64,000 nt of DNA from a bacterium (GTDB taxonomy: Bacteria > Cyanobacteriota > Vampirovibrionia > Obscuribacterales > Obscuribacteraceae), in the NCBI GenBank assembly GCA_018062085.1, contig JAGOSY010000007.1:1-64000 (forward strand). Direction: 5' to 3'. The position numbers and the translations under genes are program-made. Shown piece by piece: positions 19,681-26,948 of this stretch. The first letter of the stretch is position 1. Each line of letters begins with the position of its first letter. Below the pieces are notes generated by a model. It made no database searches. It was given only the letters and a program-made list of their open reading frames with translations, and had not been told where the DNA came from.

Positions 19681-20277
19681 CTAAATCTCTCTTCTGCCTT
19701 CCATCGCTCTGGTGAGAGTAATTTCGTCTGCGTACTCTAGATCTGAGCCCATGGGAAGACCAAAGGCAATGCGAGTGACTCTGATTGATAAAGGTTTGAG
19801 AAAACTGCTGATATAGAGCACCGTGGCGTCTCCCTCGATGGTGGGATTGATCGCCAGGATCACTTCTGTCACGCCTTCACTATGGGCCCGATTGATTAGT
19901 TCGCGAATGCGTAGCTGTTCTGGGCCGCGGCCTTCTAGCGGAGAGATTAATCCGCTCAAGACATGATAGTAACCCCTGTATTCGCGGGTTTTTTCTAGGG
20001 CTATAACATCGCGACTATCGGCAACAACACAAATTGTGCCTTTATCTCTTTTTTCATTTGTACAAATCTCACAAGGGTCGTTAGCCGATAAGTGAAAACA
20101 CTTGCTGCAATGTTTGACTTTGTTTTTGGCGTCGACCACAACTTCAGCAAACTTTCCCACATCTTCAGTGCTCATATTGAGTACGAAAAAAGCCATGCGC
20201 TGGGCCGATTTTGGCCCAACGCCGGGAAATTTCTGAAATTCTTCAATCAACCGCGCCAGTGGCGGGGTAAAGTACAT
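19681..20277 (-). CDS. recR: Recombination protein RecR
   Basis: Subunit of the RecFOR system that loads RecA onto gaps. 198 residues, normal length. The N-terminal helix-hairpin-helix ([20 protein letters not shown]), the four-cysteine zinc finger ([16 protein letters not shown]) and the Toprim domain ([15 protein letters not shown]) appear in order. It starts 13 bases after ybaB, the classic ybaB-recR pair; dnaX, often their neighbour, is 12 kb away here. Confidence 0.97.
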   Translation of the reverse strand: MYFTPPLARLIEEFQKFPGVGPKSAQRMAFFVLNMSTEDVGKFAEVVVDAKNKVKHCSKCFHLSANDPCEICTNEKRDKGTICVVADSRDVIALEKTREYRGYYHVLSGLISPLEGRGPEQLRIRELINRAHSEGVTEVILAINPTIEGDATVLYISSFLKPLSIRVTRIAFGLPMGSDLEYADEITLTRAMEGRREI

Positions 20278-20290
20278 TGATTAGACCTGA

Positions 20291-20611
20291 CTAGAAGCCT
20301 AGACCTGGTGGAAGGCTGACACCTTTCATCGAATTGGCCATTTTTTTCTCGCCCATTTCTTGAGCTTTTTTCGTGGCATCGTTAATTGCCGTAAGAATCA
20401 AGTCTTCAAGCATTCCCATGTCGTTTACATCGACAGCTTCAGCTTGAATTTTAATTGCTTGAAACTGGAAGTTGCCGGCGCATACAACTTTGACCGCTCC
20501 GCCGCCAGCTGAGCCCTCTACTGTGGCTTTGGCTAGCTCATCTTGAGCTTTCAATAGCTCTTGCTGAGCCTTTTGCACAGAGCGCATCATTTGATTGATA
20601 TCGGGTTGCAT
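20291..20611 (-). CDS. YbaB/EbfC family nucleoid-associated protein
   Basis: 106 residues, the usual size of this DNA-binding dimer. The N-terminal helix (MQPDINQMMRSVQKAQQELLKAQDELA) and the central strand region with GSAGGGAVKVVCAGNFQ are typical, as is the tail ending in PPGLGF. Family members bind DNA as tweezer-like dimers. Encoded directly upstream of recR. Confidence 0.94.
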   Translation of the reverse strand: MQPDINQMMRSVQKAQQELLKAQDELAKATVEGSAGGGAVKVVCAGNFQFQAIKIQAEAVDVNDMGMLEDLILTAINDATKKAQEMGEKKMANSMKGVSLPPGLGF

Positions 20612-20850
20612 CGTATTTCTCCAGTTTGGACATTTAGGAATTAAGTGAATTATCTCACCGAAGAGTGAAACGCACTGGTTCAGGCCAGCAATGGCTGCGG
20701 TAAATGTTTCTTAAGGCTTGTGTGTATACCGCTTTGGATCCGCTTATCACTATCTATACTTAATCCTTATATGGAAAGAGCGTATTTGGGGAAGCACGGG
20801 CTGTCAAGATCTTGGCGCCGCGGCCTCATTAATCAGTTGGGAGTAGATTG

Positions 20851-21024
20851 ATGCAAGACTTTGAAACTCAAGCGGATGACTCGGAAGCGACTAGCAGCGA
20901 AGAAGCTTCTCAGCGCTCGAAAGATGCTTTTCGCGATTTACTGAAGCGTTTTATTTTAGTGATTTCGTTTGGACCTGGAGTTCTGGGCTTTCTCTGGTTG
21001 GTTGGACGTATAGTTAGACGCTAG
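20851..21024 (+). CDS. 57-residue membrane protein leading an acyltransferase operon
   Basis: Short frame with a good ribosome site (TTGGGAG, 20838-20844) before the ATG. The first ~27 residues are acidic and Ser-rich, followed by a basic patch and one hydrophobic segment (FILVISFGPGVLGFLWLV, about 34-51), and a basic tail (GRIVRR). Predicted single-pass inner-membrane protein. Its stop codon shares a base with the GTG start of the next gene (TAGTG), showing translational coupling to the acyltransferase. Unknown family; likely a partner or anchor for the acyltransferases. Confidence 0.7.
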   Translation: MQDFETQADDSEATSSEEASQRSKDAFRDLLKRFILVISFGPGVLGFLWLVGRIVRR

Positions 21025-21932
21025 TGAGAGAAGTGAAAGAGCTGACTTGGAAATCACTTGAGAAGTTGAAAGACCCTGTTAAGGCTTTCTCTAATCGTTG
21101 TCCTCTTTATTACGAGCGCTATGCTGGTAAAGAAGACGAGTTCGGCTATTCTCTTGAGACTTTTGCCAAGTGGGAGCCGCTATTTCGCTTCCTCTATGAA
21201 GAGTACTTCCAGGTGGAAATTCGAGGCATCGAAAATATTCCTGGTGACGGCCGGGCAATTCTGGTCGGCAATCATTCTGGTTTGTTGCCCTTGGATGGTG
21301 CCATGATCTCAATGGCAATGTGCAATCTGCATCAAAATCCCAGACGCATTCGCTACCTCAGTACAGATTGGTTCTTCCATTTACCGGGGCTTTCTAATTG
21401 GGTAAAAGAAACTGGACAGGTGCGGGCCACCAAGGACAACGCACAAAAGCTGCTCGATGTTGAGGAGCTGGTGGGCATTTATCCGGAAGGCATAAGAGGT
21501 GTTGGTAAGCCGTTTAACGAGCGCTATCGCGTGCTTGATTTTCATCCAGGATTTGTTCAGTTGGCAATAGCTACTCAGAGTCCGTTGATTCCAGTTGCCA
21601 CCGTTGGTGGTGACGAAATTTTTCCTGAATTTGTCAATCTGCATAAGGTAGCGCGCTTTTTGCAGATGCCGTTCTTCCCCGTGACACTGGGCTTCCCGTG
21701 GCTTCCTGCGCCACTAATGTTTATGCCGCTGCCTGTGCGTTGGATGATCAATATTCATAAGCCTATTAACCTTGGTTATCCGGCTGAAAAAGCCAACGAT
21801 CGCAAACTCGTAATGAAGCTGACACGCGAAGTTCAATACGAGATTCAGCGCGATCTCAATAAGCTACTAAGAGAGCGTCGCTCGACCTTAACTGGTTGGG
21901 ACGAAGCCGAACTGGATGGTGAATTGCCCTAA
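21024..21932 (+). CDS. Lysophospholipid acyltransferase-like protein (PlsC/LPLAT superfamily)
   Basis: 302 residues. The acyltransferase block is intact: His84 and Asp91 in VGNHSGLLPLDG, and the substrate-binding glycerolipid motif GIYPEGIRGVGKPF near residue 155. A Pro-rich segment (FPWLPAPLMFMPLPVRW) may sit at the membrane. Such enzymes transfer acyl chains to lysophospholipids or similar acceptors; the acceptor here is unknown. The GTG start overlaps the stop of the 57-residue membrane protein. It is followed by a close paralogue without the catalytic residues. Confidence 0.87.
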   Translation: MREVKELTWKSLEKLKDPVKAFSNRCPLYYERYAGKEDEFGYSLETFAKWEPLFRFLYEEYFQVEIRGIENIPGDGRAILVGNHSGLLPLDGAMISMAMCNLHQNPRRIRYLSTDWFFHLPGLSNWVKETGQVRATKDNAQKLLDVEELVGIYPEGIRGVGKPFNERYRVLDFHPGFVQLAIATQSPLIPVATVGGDEIFPEFVNLHKVARFLQMPFFPVTLGFPWLPAPLMFMPLPVRWMINIHKPINLGYPAEKANDRKLVMKLTREVQYEIQRDLNKLLRERRSTLTGWDEAELDGELP

Positions 21933-21981
21933 TCGTAATTTTGCAACGTCTTTTGTTTGTATTTCAGTCGAGGATTTTATT

Positions 21982-22797
21982 GTGAGCCAGTTTCTATCAA
22001 ACTACCGCGATTTTCTTAAACAAGCTACCAAGAGCGATAAGTATCACGGTTTTGACGTGAGAGCCCTTGTTAGAGTGGAGCCGATGTTGAGCTTTCTCTT
22101 TCACGATTGGTGGCGAGTAGAATTCAACGGCTTGGAGAAGTTACCCAAAGAAGGTTCAGCTCTAATTGTCGGTAATTCTGGGAGCTTCTTGCCCTGGCCA
22201 GCAACGATGTTGCTCTATGCTTTGATGTCATCTCGTGTCAACCCCCGCCGCGTTCATATCGTTGCTGATATGGATTGGATTAAAGACGAGAGGCTTTTTG
22301 CGTCGTTCTTAGAGCTAGGCTTCGTGCCATTTTCTTCAGCTAATATGAAACGACTCTTTGCCAAGGGCGAACTTGTTGCCATTTTTCCTGAAGGAGCCGC
22401 CGGTCTAGCTCGACCTTTCTCGGCACGCGAGCGTTTGATTGAGTTTGACTGGGTTAAGCTTTTGCCAGCCGTCGAAGAAGGTGTGCCAATTTTTCCCATT
22501 GCTACTCTAGGGTGCGATGAGGCAATCCCGGTGCTGACTAACTTAGACTCTATTGCGAAGATGCTCAATCTGCCTTCGTTCCCGATTACTCCTTTCTTCC
22601 CGTGGCTGCCATTTCCGTTCAATCTGGCTTCACTTCCAACTAAATGGAATATGAGTATTCTCAAGCCGCTTTCATATGAGAAGGCCGAGGACAGAGACTT
22701 GATCGAAGAAACCTCAATGAAGCAGTCGCAATTCGCCGAAGGCGAGATTCAAGCTGAGTTGAATCGTCTTCTTCGGCAGAGATGGCGCGCTAAATAA
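21982..22797 (+). CDS. Acyltransferase paralogue lacking the catalytic His/Asp (probable pseudo-enzyme)
   Basis: 271 residues from the GTG at 21982, chosen because GAGGA at 21970-21974 lies 7 bases upstream; a longer frame from 21916 would overlap the previous gene by 17 bases. It aligns with the preceding protein throughout: WWRVEFNGLEKLPKEGSALIVGN against YFQVEIRGIENIPGDGRAILVGN. In the active-site block the catalytic His is replaced by Ser66 (GNSGSFLPWP) and the Asp by Pro73. The later AIFPEGAAGLARPF motif is kept. It probably lacks the usual acyl transfer and may be a regulatory or structural partner of its neighbour. Confidence 0.83.
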   Translation: MSQFLSNYRDFLKQATKSDKYHGFDVRALVRVEPMLSFLFHDWWRVEFNGLEKLPKEGSALIVGNSGSFLPWPATMLLYALMSSRVNPRRVHIVADMDWIKDERLFASFLELGFVPFSSANMKRLFAKGELVAIFPEGAAGLARPFSARERLIEFDWVKLLPAVEEGVPIFPIATLGCDEAIPVLTNLDSIAKMLNLPSFPITPFFPWLPFPFNLASLPTKWNMSILKPLSYEKAEDRDLIEETSMKQSQFAEGEIQAELNRLLRQRWRAK

Positions 22798-22808
22798 GGC
22801 TTAGAAGT

Positions 22809-22997
22809 CAGGCCGATGTTGATGTGGCTTTTGTTGTAGTAAGTTGAATCGGCATTGGTTCAGCTCGGATCCGAACTAGTCAGACCGACATCGGTTCAGC
22901 TTGGAGCCGAGCTAGTCAGACCGACATCGGTTCAGCTCGGAGCCGGATTAGTCAGACTGACATCGGTTCAGCTTGGATCCGAACTCGTCAGACCGAC
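22809..22997 (+). repeat. Left part of 36-bp tandem repeat array (interrupted by an insertion sequence)
   Basis: Units begin every 36 bases at 22809 and 22845 (both degenerate), 22881, 22917, 22953 and 22989. The unit at 22989 is cut after 9 bases by the insertion element and resumes at 24607. The first ~20 bases of each clean unit are nearly invariant and contain ACCGA-CA-TCGGT, a perfect dyad; the rest varies around CTCGGAxCCG. The array starts 11 bases after the acyltransferase-like stop. No spacers separate units, so it is not a CRISPR array. Confidence 0.93.
22993..22997. repeat. Target-site duplication CCGAC, left copy
   Basis: CCGAC directly precedes the left end of the insertion sequence; the same five bases follow its right end at 24602-24606. 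Removing the element and one copy restores a perfect 36-bp unit of the array. Confidence 0.9.
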
Positions 22998-23048
22998 CGT
23001 ATTGCCTCAATTAGAAATCTAACTATTGGCCAACCGTTGCCTCATTTA
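22998..23048. repeat. Left terminal inverted repeat of the insertion sequence
   Basis: About 80 % identical to the reverse complement of 24552-24601. It overlaps the transposase stop codon (23023), so the last residues of the transposase are encoded within the repeat. Confidence 0.88.
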
Positions 23049-24507
23049 GTTTCTGACTTTCTACGTTGAACTCAGTGAGCGAAATGTTGATCAAGCCTCG
23101 GTGATAGATGCCTCGCGCAATTCTTACGACCTCTCCTCTCTTGACCATTGCTTTAAGTGCACTGTGAATGGCATCTCGATTGTGCAGGTGTCGAAATTCA
23201 TTGGCTTTAATGATTGTCCCATGTTCTATGGCAAGGATTCGCTGTCGCACAGTGACAGTCCTGCTTCTTTTGCTTGGGACTGGACTGGGAGGCTTGTTCA
23301 GCGCCAGGGAGTCCTGTTTTACGGTCTCGAGTATTCGTTTTTGCTTTTCAAGCTCCAAGGAAGCCGCCGTGGGTGTTGAAAGGCCCCCTAGTTCCGACTG
23401 AAGTTGCTTCAATTGTTGAAAAAGCAAGACTGGGTCGAGTTCCGCGTACTGCACACGAAGTGCCGATTTGTTCGTATCATTGACTTGATTTGAGTCAATG
23501 ATGCGATTGTATGGGGTCTTCGCGTGATCGTATCGCCTGTATACTTTCGAACCATTCCTGCTTTTCACCAGCAACTTTTGCGATGGTTGGAAGAAGTTGA
23601 TGTAGAGTCGAGCGCAGGCTTGAAGTTGACGAAGTTTGTCAAAAGCTGCGACCCCTTCGAGTCGTTGGTAACCAACCAAACGTCTCACCACGGAACCGTT
23701 TCGCTCTTCTACATGAGCTTGATCATTCTTTTTGTATTGACGCGATCGCGTGAATGTCACGGATCGTTCGGCGCACCAATTCACTAATTTGTAGTTGATG
23801 AACTCTGAACCGTTATCCGAATCTATTCCTTTTAATTCGAATGGAAGCAGTGGAAGGATGCTATCGATGGCGGCTATGACCTCCAATTCGCCCTTGCACA
23901 GAACAGCAACACATTCAGTCCACTGAGTGCTTATATCAGTCATGGTCAACGTTTGAATAAATTGTCCTCTTACATCCCCGCCGCAGTGCGCGACCAAGTC
24001 AACTTCGAAGAAGCCCGGTGTTACGTCATTCCACTCTGTGAATGTACGGATTGGAATTTGCTTTTTTAGAAAATTTCCGGCACGAGTTAGGCTCAGGCTA
24101 TGATTGTGACTCTTGCGCTCTTTTTTAAGCAATCGATCGACAGTTGCAGCACTGATGCTGGTTAGCTTTTGCCTCACGGTAACGCTTAACTGGAGATGCC
24201 CCTTTGCCTCAAGTATCTCAATCAATTCGGGCAAGAAAGGTACGAGCCGCTTAGAACAGAGCATGTTAGTTATTCGCCAAACGTACAAGAGTGGCTCCAG
24301 TACCTCATCATCGTACACTCTAGCTCGCCTTCGCACTTCAGCGTCGGCCTCTCGATCATCCTGATTGAGCAGCACTGTAGCGTGCTTCCTATTGTAGTCC
24401 GTCGCTGTTACTAGAATATCCAGCAGTTCCTGCTTCCGCTGCCAGTCGGCCTTTCGATATTCGGGTCGAAGTGCTTCCAAAAGCTCTTCGCGAGATTGTT
24501 TGGTCAT
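23023..24507 (-). CDS. DDE transposase with a C-terminal AbiEi/DUF6088-like winged-helix domain
   Basis: 494 residues from the ATG at 24507, preferred because GAGG (24514-24517) lies 6 bases upstream; an ATG at 24519 adds four residues. The N-terminus is helical, with putative HTH (VRQKLTSISAATVDRLLKKER). The integrase-like core has acidic residues in FFEVDLVAHCGG, GIDSDNGSEFIN and QAHVEERNGSVVRR, the D-D-E triad. The last ~75 residues are unusual: RILAIEHGTIIKANEF...AIHSALKAMVKRGEVVRIARGIYHR follows the pattern of the winged helix at the N-terminus of AbiEi/DUF6088 antitoxin-like proteins. It may bind the element's ends or its promoter. Confidence 0.9.
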   Translation of the reverse strand: MTKQSREELLEALRPEYRKADWQRKQELLDILVTATDYNRKHATVLLNQDDREADAEVRRRARVYDDEVLEPLLYVWRITNMLCSKRLVPFLPELIEILEAKGHLQLSVTVRQKLTSISAATVDRLLKKERKSHNHSLSLTRAGNFLKKQIPIRTFTEWNDVTPGFFEVDLVAHCGGDVRGQFIQTLTMTDISTQWTECVAVLCKGELEVIAAIDSILPLLPFELKGIDSDNGSEFINYKLVNWCAERSVTFTRSRQYKKNDQAHVEERNGSVVRRLVGYQRLEGVAAFDKLRQLQACARLYINFFQPSQKLLVKSRNGSKVYRRYDHAKTPYNRIIDSNQVNDTNKSALRVQYAELDPVLLFQQLKQLQSELGGLSTPTAASLELEKQKRILETVKQDSLALNKPPSPVPSKRSRTVTVRQRILAIEHGTIIKANEFRHLHNRDAIHSALKAMVKRGEVVRIARGIYHRGLINISLTEFNVESQKLNEATVGQ

Positions 24508-24524
24508 TTTTAGCCTCATCCTTC

Positions 24525-24545
24525 AACCCCTCATTTCAAGGGGTT
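24525..24545 (-). promoter_or_regulatory. Hairpin in the transposase leader
   Basis: AACCCCT (24525-24531) and AGGGGTT (24539-24545) form a 7-bp stem with a 7-base loop, just upstream of the transposase start. Several IS elements carry such leader structures to limit transposase translation from outside transcripts; that role here is inference. Confidence 0.45.
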
Positions 24546-24551
24546 AGATTT

Positions 24552-24601
24552 TAGATGAGGCAACGGTTCGTCAATGGTTTGAATTTAGATGAGGCAATGC
24601 G
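24552..24601. repeat. Right terminal inverted repeat of the insertion sequence
   Basis: Pairs with 22998-23048. Two GAGGCAA motifs in this end mirror the two TTGCCTC motifs in the left end and are likely transposase-binding sites. Confidence 0.88.
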
Positions 24602-24606
24602 CCGAC
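24602..24606. repeat. Target-site duplication CCGAC, right copy
   Basis: Matches 22993-22997 and lies within the dyad of a 36-bp array unit. Confidence 0.9.
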
Positions 24607-24813
24607 ATCGGTTCAGCTCGGATCCGAGCTAGTCAGACCGACATCGGTTCAGCTCGGAGCCGGATTAGTCAGACCGACATCGGTTCAGCTCGGAGCCGGA
24701 TTAGTCAGGCCGACATCGGTTCAGCTCGGAGCCGGATTAGTCAGACCGACATCGGTTCAGCTTGGAGCCGAGCTAGTCAGACCGACATCGGTTCAGCTCG
24801 GATCTGAACTAGT
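24607..24813 (+). repeat. Right part of 36-bp tandem repeat array
   Basis: Continues the unit cut at 22997, then complete units start at 24634, 24670, 24706, 24742 and 24778. In the first, AGCTCGGATCCGAGCT (24615-24630) is a perfect 16-bp palindrome; other copies have degraded versions. With the left part, the original array held about 11 units in ~400 bp. The 36-base period keeps a frame open (12-residue repeat), but no start with a ribosome site serves it. The array ends about 95 bases before the zinc-ribbon gene. Confidence 0.93.
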
Positions 24814-24908
24814 CAGATAAGATAAGACTGACTTCGCTCCAGCAAGCCTCTCCATTGAACTAATTCTCCATTTTCGACGTCTATACATATGGGCTTGGAG
24901 GATTTGCC

Positions 24909-25748
24909 ATGGCAAATATAGTAGTTGATTCACGATTTGACGAAGTATGGAGCGCATTCCAGCGTGACATAAAAAGTGACGATGACGCAGCCGATGCGCT
25001 CTATCAATCATTTTTTGAGTCCAATCAAACGATTTGTGGTTGTTCTGTTCTCAATACTAGCCATAAGCGAGGGGCGCGTTTCTTTACCTGTCATTCGTGT
25101 AGAGCAGATTTTTGGTTCACGTCTGGCACGGCTTTAGACGGTGTTGTTCGCCTTCGAGCCTGGTTAGCAGCAATCTTTTTTAAGGATCACGGTTTTGCTA
25201 TTAGTGCGGCGCGTTTAGCACGGCTCGTAGATGTTGCTCCAAGCACAGCCCAGAATATTCACAAGACACTGGCGCTGGTTATTTGCGATGAAATGCCTGA
25301 GACTGAGACCGTATCAGCTAGTTGGTTTAGTCAAGTCATTTTCAAAAGGAGCAGGCAAACACCAGCTGAATGTCACCCTAGAGTAGAGTTACTTGAGCAA
25401 GTTACTGCGCATGCAAGGGTACTTTCATCGGAATACCCATTAGACCATGCAGAAGACAGATCAGCTGAACCCAATAGCAGTGAGATTGTGCGAGATTTTA
25501 GCTTGGCACCACCAAACCTCAAGCTAGCTGTAGCGCAGTTTCTCGGTCTTATTTCTAACGAGTTTCATGGCATCAGTAAGAAGTGTTTGCAGCTCTATCT
25601 TGCTTCGTTTTGGTGCACCGTTGATCGCTCTCGGTGGGCGCCGGGCGCTCTGCTTAAGGCTTGTCTGAGCCATGCTCCGATTCGTTATCAACAGATTTTG
25701 AACTTTGTTTCACCGGCTCGTGTAATGATTGTGTTACCACCCCCGTAG
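24909..25748 (+). CDS. IS1595/ISXO2-like protein without nuclease domain (possible domesticated DNA-binding protein)
   Basis: 279 residues with a strong ribosome site (GGAGGA at 24897-24902, 6 bases before ATG). The N-terminus has a zinc ribbon, C43-x-C45 and C61-x-x-C64 (CHSCRADFWFTSGTALDG). A helical HTH region follows (LRAWLAAIFFKDHGFAISAARLARLVDVAPST). Both match the start of IS1595-family transposases. The C-terminal HGISKKCLQLYLASFWCTVDRSRW resembles their last helix. The middle (~125-205) shows no DDE-type acidic triad and is Glu/Ser-rich. No terminal repeats were seen. It could be a decayed transposase or a recruited DNA-binding protein; the good ribosome site and intact frame favour function. 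Confidence 0.75.
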   Translation: MANIVVDSRFDEVWSAFQRDIKSDDDAADALYQSFFESNQTICGCSVLNTSHKRGARFFTCHSCRADFWFTSGTALDGVVRLRAWLAAIFFKDHGFAISAARLARLVDVAPSTAQNIHKTLALVICDEMPETETVSASWFSQVIFKRSRQTPAECHPRVELLEQVTAHARVLSSEYPLDHAEDRSAEPNSSEIVRDFSLAPPNLKLAVAQFLGLISNEFHGISKKCLQLYLASFWCTVDRSRWAPGALLKACLSHAPIRYQQILNFVSPARVMIVLPPP

Positions 25749-25914
25749 ATGTGTTTAACGCTGCGGTCGTACGATTTTTCGTTCTTCTTCCTTATTCCTC
25801 GAATCTAGAGGCATTTGTCTCTGCACTGGCAGTCGGCTAATTTGTTTTGCCTGCCCGTAGAGTTTTGGTAAACGGAAAGTGCTTTGGAGCATCTGTTAGA
25901 AGGAGTAAGGGGTA

Positions 25915-26652
25915 ATGGTGTTCTATTTGAAATCAGCACTATGCCGTCTCCTCACTCCAATGCTTTTGATTGTTGCCCTTTTCGTGACTTTTGGAGGGCA
26001 ACCATGCTTCGCCTACTATCAAGATTACTTGCCGGCAAAAATGCTGTCAGCCAAACCAATTGCTCAGAAAGTTATTTCCCTAGATTTTGATCACGACTGG
26101 AAGGCTGAAGTACTTCCCGGTATTGTTGCAGCTAATTGCGAGGGTCAATTCAGTGTTAGTGGCTGCGATGGAAAAGGTAGCCCATGGAAGATTTCTGAAT
26201 CGGAGCCCCGTGACTTTGGCGGCTCTTGCTACATTGCAGACGTTGATGGTAACGGCAAATTGGATATTTTGCTTCATTTTCCCAATGCCTCTTGTGGATA
26301 TCCTTTCTCTAGTCTTGTTGTTTTTTTTATTGATCAAAGCGGTCTCCCTCATAGAGAAGAGGTCGTCAGTCGCTTCTCTGCAGGCAAGAGTGGAGTTTCT
26401 GATATTGTAAGGGGGACCAGTAGTAAGGGTGCCTTGATATTGCAGCAGGATCTTGCTTACGGTACTTTCAATAATCGTGATTGTGGCTATTGGCGCTGGT
26501 CTGCATTGCTTGCTGAGAACTGCAAGCTCACAGAGGTGAAATCAGCATTTGATACAGAGTTGCCATGTTTTGTCTTCTTTACGACCAAACCAAATCATCA
26601 TCTCTCGCGTCATGGCGTAGCCTTAGAGCGCCAGTTTCGAAAACATCAGTAG
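25915..26652 (+). CDS. Exported protein with a calcium-loop-like repeat, unknown function
   Basis: 245 residues. AGGAG (25901-25905) supports the ATG. A long signal peptide (hydrophobic core LLTPMLLIVALFVTFGG) ends near the CFAYYQ cleavage site. The middle contains YIADVDGNGKLDILLHF, the DxDGNGxxD pattern of FG-GAP/dockerin-like calcium loops, and a related weak copy (SLDFDHDWKAEVL). Several cysteines may form disulfides. I do not recognise the full fold. It has its own terminator at 26668. Confidence 0.75.
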   Translation: MVFYLKSALCRLLTPMLLIVALFVTFGGQPCFAYYQDYLPAKMLSAKPIAQKVISLDFDHDWKAEVLPGIVAANCEGQFSVSGCDGKGSPWKISESEPRDFGGSCYIADVDGNGKLDILLHFPNASCGYPFSSLVVFFIDQSGLPHREEVVSRFSAGKSGVSDIVRGTSSKGALILQQDLAYGTFNNRDCGYWRWSALLAENCKLTEVKSAFDTELPCFVFFTTKPNHHLSRHGVALERQFRKHQ

Positions 26653-26667
26653 TGTTAGTGATTTCTC

Positions 26668-26713
26668 GTAGCGCCACCGAATAGGGTGGCGCTACCTTGA
26701 TGTTATTTTTTCC
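26668..26713 (+). terminator. Rho-independent terminator
   Basis: Perfect 11-bp stem GTAGCGCCACC / GGTGGCGCTAC (26668-26695) with a 6-base loop, followed by a T-rich tract. It lies 15 bases after the preceding stop codon. Confidence 0.88.
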
Positions 26714-26948
26714 TTAAAATTGAATTCAAACTTTCTCTTGCCGTTAGTATTCTTATGCCCTTGGGCATGTTACTAGGAGTAACTCTAAAATGGTATTGAC
26801 CTAAAAACCCTGCCCAGGCTCAGCCTCGGTGGGGTTTCTAGCTTTCGTAGTTTTCTCACTTCTCGCTAAACACAGAGAAACAGCCTCTAAGTAAGGCTGT
26901 TTCGTGTTTGATTTTTTTATCTGCATATTTCAGTATCAGTGTTGACGA
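26714..26948. other. Intergenic region between convergent genes
   Basis: No open frame with a ribosome site. It contains a weak AAACCC / GGGTTT pair (26805-26837) and the terminator-like hairpin listed next. Nothing else is recognised. Confidence 0.4.
26877..26918. terminator. Terminator-like hairpin between convergent genes
   Basis: GAAACAGCCT (26877-26886) pairs with AGGCTGTTTC (26894-26903) around a 7-base loop, followed on the + strand by a T-run at 26912-26918. It lies about 30 bases beyond the stop of the leftward gene and may act in both directions. Confidence 0.7.

Larger units (their letters stand above)
22998..24601 (-). mobile_element. Complete 1604-bp insertion sequence
   Basis: Bounded by imperfect inverted repeats of about 50 bp (22998-23048 and 24552-24601), each starting CG(T/C)ATTGCCTCA and containing a second TTGCCTCAT motif about 40 bases in. 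It is flanked by the 5-bp duplication CCGAC and carries one long transposase gene. Gene architecture (about 500 residues, HTH then D-D-E) fits the IS1202/ISNCY-like groups rather than IS3 or IS481, but the family call is uncertain. The element looks intact and recent: both ends, the duplication and the reading frame are preserved. Confidence 0.92.

Noticed and set aside
24589..24807. Gene made of 12-residue repeats
   Set aside because: Frame is open only because the unit is 36 bases; its ATG lies in the insertion sequence end and there is no ribosome site. Before insertion it had no start.
22809..24813. CRISPR array
   Set aside because: 36-base period is CRISPR-like, but units are adjacent with no spacers and no cas genes are near.
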